Source: CAZEDU01 sp964511185
GTDB lineage: Bacteria > Myxococcota > Myxococcia > Myxococcales > Myxococcaceae
Direction of reading: 5' to 3'
Assembly (NCBI GenBank): GCA_964511185.1
Contig: CAZEDU010000042.1
Coordinates: forward strand, 1 to 37,205
DNA: 37,205 nucleotides
Shown: positions 23,190-30,041 of the stretch, one piece after another
Position numbering within the stretch: position 1 is the stretch's first letter
How the letters are laid out: each line of letters starts with the position of its first letter
Position numbers and translations under genes: made by a program
Notes under the pieces: generated by a model
What the model was told of the DNA's origin: nothing
What the model saw: only the letters and a program-made list of their open reading frames with translations
The model's database searches: none

Positions 23190-24236
23190 TTAGCCCACGG
23201 CGTGCGCCTTGCCGTGGTCGTGGGCGTGCGAACCTTCTGCGTGCGCGGCGTGCTCGTGCTCGTGGTGCCCCATCGCCACGCCCATGCCGATGAAGAGCGC
23301 GGAGAGCATGGTGAACACGTAGGCCTGAACGAACGCCACGAACAGCTCGAGCATGTAGATGCCGACCGCCATCGGCACCGAGACCACCGCCATGCCCGGG
23401 TGGAGCATGAAGATGAGCGCGAGCAGGAAGAAGAGGACGATGTGGCCGGCGAGCATGTTCGCGAAGAGACGGACGGTGAGCGCGAACGGCTTGGTGAACA
23501 GCCCCAGCACCTCGACCGGCACCATGATGGGCCACAGCCACCAGGCCACGCCGCCCGTCAGGTGCTTGAAGAAGCCCCCCACGCCCGCGGCGCGAATCGA
23601 CGCCCACTGCGTGACGAAGAAGGTGCACAGGGCCATGCCGCAGGTGATGGCCAGGTTGCCCGTCGCGGTCGCCATGAACGGCACCAGCCCGAGCAGGTTC
23701 ATGAAGAGGATGAAGAAGAACGCGGTGAGCAGGAACGGCGTGTAGCGGTCGCCCTCTTCCTTGCCGATGTTCTTGATGGCGATCTCATCGCGCACGAAGC
23801 TCACCAGCATCTCGAACAGGTTGGCGGCCGTTCCGCGCGGCACCAACTTGGTGCGGTCGCGGTGGGTGCCGAGCAACACGGCGCCGATGAGCAGGAGCGC
23901 GGCGAGCCACATCATCAGGACGTGCTTGGTGGGCCGCAGGTCGATGCAGCCGTGGGTCACGCTGGGGTGCTCCCCCGCGCAGGCGCCCGCGCTCGTCTCG
24001 ATGAGCAGGAAGCTGAAAATCTGATCCAGGTGGATCTTGGGGTTCTTGCCCCCGCCGAGCCATTGGAAGAGCGGCCCCGGCAGCTCGAGCTCGTAGTACG
24101 GCGAGTCCATCACGTGGTGCATGATGTAGCCGGGGACGTCTTCGTGGCCGCCCTCGGCGGACGAAGGCGCCGCGGCCCGCGCGACCGGCGCCATCGACGT
24201 CGCCGCCAGAAGAAGTCCCAACGCCCACGTTCTCAT
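23190..24236 (-). CDS. atpB: ATP synthase F0 subunit a
   Basis: Subunit a forms the ion channel beside the c ring. The 348-residue protein has the essential Arg256 in FALTVRLFANMLAGH, with E242 and Q304 in helices where the family needs polar residues. NLLGLVPF is also typical. It is longer than usual. The N-terminus carries a signal-like hydrophobic segment (residues 5-22) and an extra region with SAGACAGEHPSVTHGC. The C-terminus ends in a 25-residue tail with nine histidines. The ATG start overlaps the stop of the upstream atpI-like gene by 4 bp (ATGA), so it is translationally coupled. Confidence 0.94.
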   Translation of the reverse strand: MRTWALGLLLAATSMAPVARAAAPSSAEGGHEDVPGYIMHHVMDSPYYELELPGPLFQWLGGGKNPKIHLDQIFSFLLIETSAGACAGEHPSVTHGCIDLRPTKHVLMMWLAALLLIGAVLLGTHRDRTKLVPRGTAANLFEMLVSFVRDEIAIKNIGKEEGDRYTPFLLTAFFFILFMNLLGLVPFMATATGNLAITCGMALCTFFVTQWASIRAAGVGGFFKHLTGGVAWWLWPIMVPVEVLGLFTKPFALTVRLFANMLAGHIVLFFLLALIFMLHPGMAVVSVPMAVGIYMLELFVAFVQAYVFTMLSALFIGMGVAMGHHEHEHAAHAEGSHAHDHGKAHAVG

Positions 24237-24625
24237 TGCCGTCTCCGTTGCTCGGCCAGCACGTAGCTCAGCTCGATCCACTGCAACACGAAGTACTCCG
24301 CGAAGAAGCCGACGGTGAACGCGATGGGCGCGATTCCCCGCTTCATCGACAACAACAACCCCGCCACCACCAACACCGCCCGGACCGCGAACACCGCCCC
24401 CAGCACCTTCATGACGGCCTGCATCGAGACCGCCAGCGCCCGGCGCTTGAACACCAGCCCCACCACGCCCGAGACCACCGCCGCGCCCACGCCCAACAAC
24501 ACGCCCAACCGGTCGTTCGGGTTGGGGTACAGCCACGACCCCAAGACGCCCAGCACCCCCGCGCCCGCCATCAGGCTCGCGTAGAATGGAAGCGGGCTGC
24601 GCTCCGACTCACGCGAATCCGTCAC
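24233..24625 (-). CDS. ATP synthase subunit I-like membrane protein
   Basis: This 130-residue protein has four hydrophobic segments (about 17-32, 40-58, 66-88, 98-115), the layout of the ATP synthase subunit I (AtpI) family. That family helps assemble the c ring and possibly handles Mg2+. It starts with GTG at 24625, overlapping the stop of the first gene of the operon (GTGA), and its own stop overlaps the atpB start. The strict coupling on both sides supports a role in synthase assembly. Sequence conservation in this family is low, so the name rests on position and topology. Confidence 0.75.
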   Translation of the reverse strand: MTDSRESERSPLPFYASLMAGAGVLGVLGSWLYPNPNDRLGVLLGVGAAVVSGVVGLVFKRRALAVSMQAVMKVLGAVFAVRAVLVVAGLLLSMKRGIAPIAFTVGFFAEYFVLQWIELSYVLAEQRRRQ

Positions 24626-24867
24626 TTCTTCCCCAACCGCAACGCCTCTCGGATGAAGCCGTAGAAGCCGACCCCGATGCCGACTGTGGAGAGCCCGACC
24701 AGCCCCCACGGCTCGGTCCCCAACCAACGGTCGAGGAAGTACCCGCCCAACACCCCGAACACCGCGCCGCCCGTCAACTTCGAGATCGCCGTGAGCCACG
24801 GGTTGGCCGCCCGCATCTCCTTGGCGATGCCCTGCACCCCGTCGTCTTTGTCTTCTGCTTTGGACAC
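24622..24867 (-). CDS. AtpZ/AtpI-type small membrane protein
   Basis: This 81-residue protein has a charged N-terminus and two membrane helices (GGAVFGVLGGYFLDRWLG around 33-50, and GLVGLSTVGIGVGFYGFIREALRLGKK around 55-80). The GGYFLDRWLGT...GFYGFIRE pattern is that of the AtpZ/AtpI family of F0 assembly or putative Mg2+/Ca2+ channel proteins. It is the first gene of the F0 operon, and the start is a GTG at 24867. The upstream spacer 24868-24983 should contain the operon promoter together with hairpins that probably end the preceding mopE transcript. Confidence 0.82.
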   Translation of the reverse strand: MSKAEDKDDGVQGIAKEMRAANPWLTAISKLTGGAVFGVLGGYFLDRWLGTEPWGLVGLSTVGIGVGFYGFIREALRLGKK

Positions 24868-24917
24868 TTCAGCTTTCGACGCGCACGACGCGGAAAATCC
24901 GGGCGCGGCTTAGCAGC

Positions 24918-24966
24918 GTTGCCCGCTCGGTGGCAACCGCCTTCGAGCCCGCCCGAAGGCCGGGCT
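24918..24966 (-). terminator. two stem-loops downstream of the MopE-like gene
   Basis: On the minus strand, the first hairpin (24946-24966) has an 8-bp stem with one bulged G and a TTCG tetraloop. It begins 17 nt after the mopE-like stop. The second (24918-24937) has a perfect 6-bp GTTGCC/GGCAAC stem. Neither has a U-tract, which is common for terminators in very GC-rich genomes. They would separate the mopE-like transcript from the atp operon. Confidence 0.55.
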
Positions 24967-24983
24967 TCCAGCCGAAGCGACGG

Positions 24984-26351
24984 CTACCGGAAGAAGCCGC
25001 TGCCGCCGTCGAACGAGAGGATGAACGACGGGTTGGTGCCGTTGGGCTGAATCAGGACTTCCATGCGAACCACGTCTTTGAAGTCCACGCTGCTGTTGAT
25101 GCCGACGTTCCACTCGTTGTTGCCGTTGAGCGGAATCGTCTGGTCCACGTTCCCGGAGCCGGCGGCGAAGGCCGGGGTCGACGTCCCGCCGTCGAAGTGC
25201 ACGTAGCGGATGTACGTGTTGCCGCGGTTGCACAGGTAAATCACCGGCTGGCCGTGCAGGTTCCACGGCGGGCTGCCGCCGTTGAACAGCTGGTGGAGGA
25301 ACCTCAGGCGAATCTTGGTGCCCGGCTGGCTCAAGTCCCAGCCGCGCGCCGACTCGACCCAGAAGACGTGCGAGGTCGCGCCGTTGCCCGACCAGATGGG
25401 CACCGTGAAGCTCTCGTTGGTGCCGCCATCCAGGTTCTTGGTGCACGAGAGGGTCGAGGTGCCGCCGGCCAAGGTGCGATTCAAGTCGCGCGCGCCCCAA
25501 GTCAACCCCGCATCGAGCGCCATGATGTCGTGGGGGCCGCCGCAGTCAGGCCGCTCGTCCACTTCTCCGTCGCAGTCGTTGTCGAGCCCGTCGCACACGT
25601 CGCGCGAGGGCGGAGTGGCCGGCAGACACTGCAGCGCGCCCGTCAGACAAGCGGTGAGGCCCTGCGCGCAGACGCCGACGCCGTTCGGCACCGCGCACGG
25701 CGAACCCACCCCGATGGGGTTCTCGTCCTTCACCCCGTTGCAGTCGTCGTCCAGGTCGTTGCAGCGCTCGGGCGCGCCCGGGTGGCGCTGCGGGTCGTCG
25801 GGGCCGCAGTCCGCGGAGTTGGTGACGAACCCCGGCGGCACCGCGCAGACCTGCAGCGGCTGGGCTGGATCGCCATAGCCGTCGAGGTCCTGATCCGCGT
25901 AGACGGTGATCTGCGTCGGCAGCCCGTTGTCGCGCGTGCCGTCGCAGTCGTTGTCGAGCCCGTCGCACAGCTCGACCGCGCCGGGGTACGAGAGCTTGCC
26001 GATGTCGTTCTCGGGGTTGTCGTTGCAGTCGCCGCCCTTGTCGGTGAACGGGTCGAACACCGGCGGCGCGCAGTACAGCCGCGAGATGTTCTGGTTGCCG
26101 TAGCCGTCGCGGTCCAGGTCCTGGAAGTACAGCTGCGCCACGCCACCGTCCGCGCACAGCCCGCCCTCGAGCGCGTACGAGCGGCACATCGGCTCCGACG
26201 TCGGCCGGCAGCAGACGCCGTCGTCACAGACGTAGTCGTCGCCGCACTGCCCCGAGTCGGTGCAGCGGAACGGCCCCAGGAAGGTCGGCACGCTGTAGCA
26301 GGCGCCGAGCGCGGCGAGCGCCCCCGCGATGAGCCACCGCGCCCCCTTCAC
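24984..26351 (-). CDS. MopE-like Asp/Cys-rich lipoprotein
   Basis: This 455-residue protein has a lipoprotein signal (ALAALGAC, C18). Disulfide-rich repeats of the putative metal-binding MopE type follow, including CDGLDNDCDG at 129-138 and 253-262, CNDLDDDCNG at 197-206, and calcium-like acidic loops DLDRDGYG and DQDLDGYG. The C-terminal 170 residues form a beta-rich domain (LRFLHQLFNGGSPPWNLHGQPVIYLC) that may bind a ligand or surface partner. MopE proteins are copper-regulated surface proteins in methanotrophs, and in myxobacteria the role is unknown. The GTG start overlaps the stop of the upstream PEGA-like gene (GTGA), so they form an operon. All cysteines appear paired for the oxidising periplasm or cell surface. 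Confidence 0.88.
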   Translation of the reverse strand: MKGARWLIAGALAALGACYSVPTFLGPFRCTDSGQCGDDYVCDDGVCCRPTSEPMCRSYALEGGLCADGGVAQLYFQDLDRDGYGNQNISRLYCAPPVFDPFTDKGGDCNDNPENDIGKLSYPGAVELCDGLDNDCDGTRDNGLPTQITVYADQDLDGYGDPAQPLQVCAVPPGFVTNSADCGPDDPQRHPGAPERCNDLDDDCNGVKDENPIGVGSPCAVPNGVGVCAQGLTACLTGALQCLPATPPSRDVCDGLDNDCDGEVDERPDCGGPHDIMALDAGLTWGARDLNRTLAGGTSTLSCTKNLDGGTNESFTVPIWSGNGATSHVFWVESARGWDLSQPGTKIRLRFLHQLFNGGSPPWNLHGQPVIYLCNRGNTYIRYVHFDGGTSTPAFAAGSGNVDQTIPLNGNNEWNVGINSSVDFKDVVRMEVLIQPNGTNPSFILSFDGGSGFFR

Positions 26352-27298
26352 CGCCGGCCCTCCGAGGTCAGGTCGAAGACGAACAGCCCCGCGCCGGCCG
26401 CGCTCAGCGCCCCGCCGACGCCGAGCAGCACGTTTCCGGTCGTGGCATACGCGCTCGCCCGCCGGTGGCTGCGGCGCGCCTCGTCGAAGCTCAGGCAGCT
26501 GCGGTCCAGCCCTTCACACACGCCCAAGCCCGCCGCCGCCTGCCGCGACGCCGCGCCGGCGAGCAACGAGCCGGCGATGGCCAGCGTGCCCGCGATCCAG
26601 AGCCCGTAGCTCGTGCCGCGCAGGGTGCTGAACCGGCTCTCGCGCACGGCCACCGGCGGAGGCCCCAGCGTCAGCGCCGCGCGCGCGCCCTCCTCGATGG
26701 AGAGCTGCTGCAACACCGCGCGCCCATCGGGGTAGAGCACGTCGACCGAATGGCTCGAGGCGGTGAGGGGAATCACCACGTCCCGGCCTTCGGGCAGCAC
26801 GGTGGGCCGGCCGTCGACCTTGACGACCACGCCGCTGGCGTTCGGCACGTGCACGCCGCCAAAGCCGCGCCGCGCGTCCGCGGGGAGCACCGACTCGACC
26901 AGCGGGCGCAGGTGGCCTTCGAGCTCGTCGGCGGGGACGTCGGTCAGCTGGCGCGCGACGGTCTTTCGACCGTCCTCCACCCAGCGCGCCTCGAGCACCA
27001 GCCGCGCGCCCCCGCGGGCGTGCAGCGCGAGCACCGCGTCGGCCTTGGCGTCGCGGCCCTTGGCGAGGAGACAAGCGGCGTCGCGCGCGCAGGCAGCCCA
27101 GGCGCTGGGCGGCACCGCGATGATTTGGAGCGAGGTGAGCGCCCGCAACGTCTGGGTGGCGAGCTTGTCGGCCTCTGTCGCGGCCGCGGCGGCGCCGGGC
27201 GGGTCGACCCAGGTCAGCGCGACCGCACGTGGCGCGGCTTTGGCGGCGGGCGCGGGGAGCAGCCAGCCCAAGGCGACGATGAACGCAAGACGAACCAA
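26348..27298 (-). CDS. exported PEGA-like protein with C-terminal membrane helices
   Basis: This protein of about 316 residues has a signal peptide (VRLAFIVALGWLLPAPAAKA). A first domain has TLRALTSLQIIAVPP and CARDAACLLAKGRDAKADAVLALH, reminiscent of proteins that test for a periplasmic parameter. A PEGA-like strand block follows (FGGVHVPNASGVVVKVDGRPTV...GRDVVIPL). Two C-terminal membrane helices end the protein, around GLWIAGTLAIAGSLLAG and TGNVLLGVGGALSAAGAGLFVF. The architecture is common in myxobacterial cell-envelope proteins. The start is uncertain: TTG at 27298 gives a clean signal peptide, while the frame stays open to a TTG at 27403. It is followed by the coupled MopE-like gene. 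Confidence 0.75.
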   Translation of the reverse strand: MVRLAFIVALGWLLPAPAAKAAPRAVALTWVDPPGAAAAATEADKLATQTLRALTSLQIIAVPPSAWAACARDAACLLAKGRDAKADAVLALHARGGARLVLEARWVEDGRKTVARQLTDVPADELEGHLRPLVESVLPADARRGFGGVHVPNASGVVVKVDGRPTVLPEGRDVVIPLTASSHSVDVLYPDGRAVLQQLSIEEGARAALTLGPPPVAVRESRFSTLRGTSYGLWIAGTLAIAGSLLAGAASRQAAAGLGVCEGLDRSCLSFDEARRSHRRASAYATTGNVLLGVGGALSAAGAGLFVFDLTSEGRR

Positions 27299-27413
27299 CG
27301 TGGGAGAGAGCTTACAGCGCTTCGCACAGCAGACGAACCGCGCAGCGCGTGACGGAAAAGACGAACCGGTCCCAAACCCGCCCGTCCTCTGACGATTGCC
27401 CAAGGATTCTCAG

Positions 27414-27914
27414 ATGAAACTGCTGCGCTCCGCCCTGGTCGTCGCGTCCGCTCTGTTCGTCTCCGCCTGTGGTCCCGAGGACACGCGCGCGCCCTCTCAC
27501 CCAAGCACCCCCTCCACGCAGAGCGGCAAGACGTCGTGCGCGGTGGCGGAAAACTGTCCCAGCTACGCGTGCGAGTGCACCGGCCAGAGCGCGCCGGTGA
27601 ACAGCCGCCAGTGCGTAAACCAGCAGTGCGCCGACTCGGCGACCGCGTGCAACACGGGGTGCAAGGGCTTCGGCGCGAGCTGGACCGGACGAATTCTGAC
27701 CGCCCCAAGCGCTTCTTCGACTTCGTCGACGTCGAGCGGCGCGCCCGGCAGCGCGTGCGCGGATCAATACGACTGCAACGCGCTCACCTGCGCGTGCGCC
27801 GACGGCGCGGTGCTGAGCGTGCGCGACTGCTACAACAAGAAGTGCAGCGCGATGGCGGTGGCGTGCGAGGACGCCTGCTACGACACCGGCCACGGCGGCT
27901 GGGACCCGAGCTGA
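27414..27914 (+). CDS. lipoprotein with two eight-cysteine repeats
   Basis: I do not recognise this 166-residue lipoprotein. Its signal ends LFVSAC. It carries two repeats, each with eight cysteines in the order C-x5-C-x4-C-x-C-x(10-11)-C-x4-C-x6-C-x3-C, at about residues 41-83 and 113-154. They are joined by a Ser/Thr-rich linker. The even number and matching spacing suggest four disulfides per repeat, forming a small compact module. The ATG at 27414 has AAGGA 8 nt upstream and starts exactly at the signal peptide. It is divergent from the PEGA-like gene and upstream of a toxin-antitoxin pair. Function is unknown; an adhesive, binding or protective surface role is possible. Confidence 0.78.
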   Translation: MKLLRSALVVASALFVSACGPEDTRAPSHPSTPSTQSGKTSCAVAENCPSYACECTGQSAPVNSRQCVNQQCADSATACNTGCKGFGASWTGRILTAPSASSTSSTSSGAPGSACADQYDCNALTCACADGAVLSVRDCYNKKCSAMAVACEDACYDTGHGGWDPS

Positions 27915-27951
27915 GCCGGGTCCGGAGGTCGGCCGGTTTGCCGCCGGTGGT

Positions 27952-27957
27952 CATAAT
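27952..27957 (+). promoter_or_regulatory. -10 element of second toxin-antitoxin pair
   Basis: CATAAT lies 6 nt before the antitoxin ATG, so transcription would start at or next to the ATG. A convincing -35 is not visible. GGTCA occurs twice, before and after it, as possible regulator sites. Confidence 0.45.
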
Positions 27958-27963
27958 GGTCAC

Positions 27964-28233
27964 ATGAAAAAAGCCTCCCTGGCCGAAGCCAAGGCCCATC
28001 TGTCGAAGCTGGTGGATGACGCGGAGCACCGAAAGAAGCGGACGCTCATCCTCCGGCATGGCAAGCCGGCCGCCGCCATCGTTCCGGTAGACGTCGTTTC
28101 GCCGAAACGGCCGCGAAAGAAGCCCCTCTCTGACCAACAGGTGCGGCGCAGCATCCGCTCCTTCGTCCAAGAGTTCAGCCGCGCTGATCCAGGAACATCC
28201 GCGGTCGATGATCTGCTCAAGGGTCGACGGTGA
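27964..28233 (+). CDS. antitoxin, Phd/YefM-type
   Basis: This 89-residue protein opens with MKKASLAEAKAHLSKLVDDAEHRKKRTLILRHGKPAAAIVPVD, the Phd/YefM-type antitoxin pattern. A short strand-helix with the ..A...L..L...A signature is followed by the RHGKP.A.I.P strand. The C-terminal half is charged and would bind the toxin. It overlaps the PIN-domain gene by 4 bp (GTGA). There is no ribosome-binding site and a -10 box lies just 6 nt upstream, so translation is probably leaderless. Phd/YefM antitoxins pairing with PIN toxins are common. Stability control by Lon or Clp proteases is family knowledge. Confidence 0.85.
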   Translation: MKKASLAEAKAHLSKLVDDAEHRKKRTLILRHGKPAAAIVPVDVVSPKRPRKKPLSDQQVRRSIRSFVQEFSRADPGTSAVDDLLKGRR

Positions 28234-28634
28234 GATATGTCCTCGACGCGTCGGTCGCCGTCGCTGCGCTCCGCGAGGGCGAGCCTTCACATGAAGCCGC
28301 CCTGCGGCGTTGCATGCCCTTGTTCGCCGGCGCCGATGAAATCGTCGTACCCGCAATCTTCGACGTGGAGCTCGTCTCTGCGTTGACGCGCCGAGGAATC
28401 TCGCTGAACAGCGTCGCTCGGCTTCTCGAACGTCACCTGAGCTCGCGCACGCTCGTCACGATTGGGCCTCGGGCGGCGCGCGCCGTGCGCGCCGTGGTGG
28501 GCGCGACGCGGCTTCGCGCGGTGGACGCCCTCTACGTCTGGGTCGCCGCGCGCGAAGGCCTTCCGCTGCTGACCCTGGATGACGGGATACTGGCGCGCGC
28601 GTCCGCCGTCGGCGTGAGCGCGGCAGCGCCCTGA
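28230..28634 (+). CDS. type II toxin, PIN-domain ribonuclease (VapC-like)
   Basis: This 134-residue PIN-domain protein has the expected acidic residues: D6 in YVLDASVAVAAL, E47 in FDVELVSAL, D99 in RAVDALYVW and D117/D118 in LTLDDGIL. It starts with GTG at 28230, overlapping the antitoxin stop. VapC-like toxins are Mg2+-dependent endoribonucleases. It differs clearly from the VapC at 7529, whose sequence follows another PIN subgroup, so the two modules are not recent duplicates. It is convergent with the Ser/Thr kinase gene (9-bp gap), with a small stem-loop over the junction. Confidence 0.88.
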   Translation: MRYVLDASVAVAALREGEPSHEAALRRCMPLFAGADEIVVPAIFDVELVSALTRRGISLNSVARLLERHLSSRTLVTIGPRAARAVRAVVGATRLRAVDALYVWVAAREGLPLLTLDDGILARASAVGVSAAAP

Positions 28635-28638
28635 TTGC

Positions 28639-28654
28639 CGGCGTCAGAACGCCG
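28639..28654. terminator. short stem-loop between convergent genes
   Basis: CGGCGT (28639-28644) and ACGCCG (28649-28654) form a perfect 6-bp stem with loop CAGA, right after the PIN-toxin stop and over the kinase stop. It resembles the 12337-12352 junction element. No U-tract. Confidence 0.35.
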
Positions 28655-30041
28655 CGCCGCCCCACATCAAGCTGCCCAAGAAGCCGACCGCCGCCGCGGC
28701 GATGAACACCGCCGCGTAGGCCCACTTGCGCGAGCGCGACACGAACGGCGCGGTGTGCGGCTCGTTCTCGTCCGCCTCGCCGGTGCCCGCGCCGGGCGGC
28801 TCTATCTCGTGGAGCAGCGACTCTTCGACCGGCTCCTTCTCGATGATGGGGACGCCGAAGCCGACGCGGGTCGGCGTCAGGTCGTCGGCGGAGATGGCCC
28901 GGCCCGGCGGCGGCGTGCCCGGGCGCGGCGGCAGCCCGGGGTCGGTGTACTCGTCCGGCTCCGGCACGTACTCGGGCGGCGCGGCGATGGCGCGGTGCTC
29001 GAACGCCAGCGCGGTCGGCGGCACCACGAACGCGCGGCCCTTGTCCGTCGTCTCCTCGGGCTGCCCCTTGAGCAGCTCTTCGATGATCTCGTCCTCGGTC
29101 GCCTTCTCCTTCTTGAACATCAAGGTGAGCAGCGCGCCCAGGTCCTTCTCGGTCACCTCCGGCGCGTACTTGCGCCGAAGCCGGAGCAGCTCGGCGCCGA
29201 AGGCGGCGGCGTCGGGGTAGCGCTCGGCGGGGTCCTTCTTCAGCGCTCTCAAAATGGCCGCGTCGACGTCACCCGGCAGCCCGGGCTGATGCAGCGATGG
29301 CGCCTCCCAGCTCGGGTTGGCGGCCTTTCGCCACCGCTCGACCGGGTCGCCCTTCTGCGGCAGCGCGTGCCACGCGAGCAGCTCCCACAGCATCACGCCC
29401 GTCGAGTAGATGTCGGCGCGCCGGTCGACGAGCTGTTTGCGCGCCTGCTCCGGCGCCATGTACGTCAGGTTGCCGATCACCACGCGCGGCGCGGTCTGCT
29501 CTTCCTTCAGCGTCGACTGCGCGGCGCCGAAGTCGATGATCTTCACCTCGCCGCGGTAGCTCACGCAGACGTTTGCGGGCGACAGGTCCCGGTGCACCAG
29601 GTGCAAAGGCGAGCCGTGCTCGTCGGTCGCGTCGTGCGCGTACGCCAAGCCCTGGCACACGCGCTCGCCGATGAGCAGGACGTGCCCCAGCGGCATCACC
29701 TGCTTCGAGTCGCGGATGCGGCGCGTGAAGCGCGAGACGGTCTTGCCCTGCACGTACTCCATCGTCAGGTAGTACTCGCCGTCGACGTCGCCCATCGCGT
29801 ACACGCGCGCGATGTTCGGGTGGTTGAGCCGCACCACCACCTTCGCCTCGTCGAGGAAGCGGCCGACGAACGCGCGGTTCTGCGCGAGGTTCGGCAACAC
29901 CTTCTTGAGCACGCACGCCCGCGCGCGGCCCTGGCTCTCCTCGCGGGCGAGGAACACCTCACCCATGCCGCCGGCGCCGATGCGCCGCACCAGCGCATAG
30001 CGGCCAAACTGAACGGGCCCTTTGCCGGACCCTTCGGACAT
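28644..30041 (-). CDS. Hanks-type Ser/Thr protein kinase, membrane-anchored
   Basis: This 465-residue kinase has a complete catalytic domain (residues 14-290). It shows the glycine loop IGAGGMGEVFLA, Lys46, Glu65 in helix C, HRDLSPAN at 150-157, the Mg2+-binding IIDFGAA (D170) and APEQ at 196-199. A Pro/Glu-rich juxtamembrane linker (about 320-435) with phosphorylatable Ser/Thr leads to one membrane helix (AYAAVFIAAAAVGFLGSLMW) very near the C-terminus, so there is no large extracellular sensor. It resembles the many Pkn kinases of myxobacteria. The ATG at 30041 lies directly next to the hemL stop, so it is probably co-transcribed with hemL. Confidence 0.93.
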   Translation of the reverse strand: MSEGSGKGPVQFGRYALVRRIGAGGMGEVFLAREESQGRARACVLKKVLPNLAQNRAFVGRFLDEAKVVVRLNHPNIARVYAMGDVDGEYYLTMEYVQGKTVSRFTRRIRDSKQVMPLGHVLLIGERVCQGLAYAHDATDEHGSPLHLVHRDLSPANVCVSYRGEVKIIDFGAAQSTLKEEQTAPRVVIGNLTYMAPEQARKQLVDRRADIYSTGVMLWELLAWHALPQKGDPVERWRKAANPSWEAPSLHQPGLPGDVDAAILRALKKDPAERYPDAAAFGAELLRLRRKYAPEVTEKDLGALLTLMFKKEKATEDEIIEELLKGQPEETTDKGRAFVVPPTALAFEHRAIAAPPEYVPEPDEYTDPGLPPRPGTPPPGRAISADDLTPTRVGFGVPIIEKEPVEESLLHEIEPPGAGTGEADENEPHTAPFVSRSRKWAYAAVFIAAAAVGFLGSLMWGGAAF

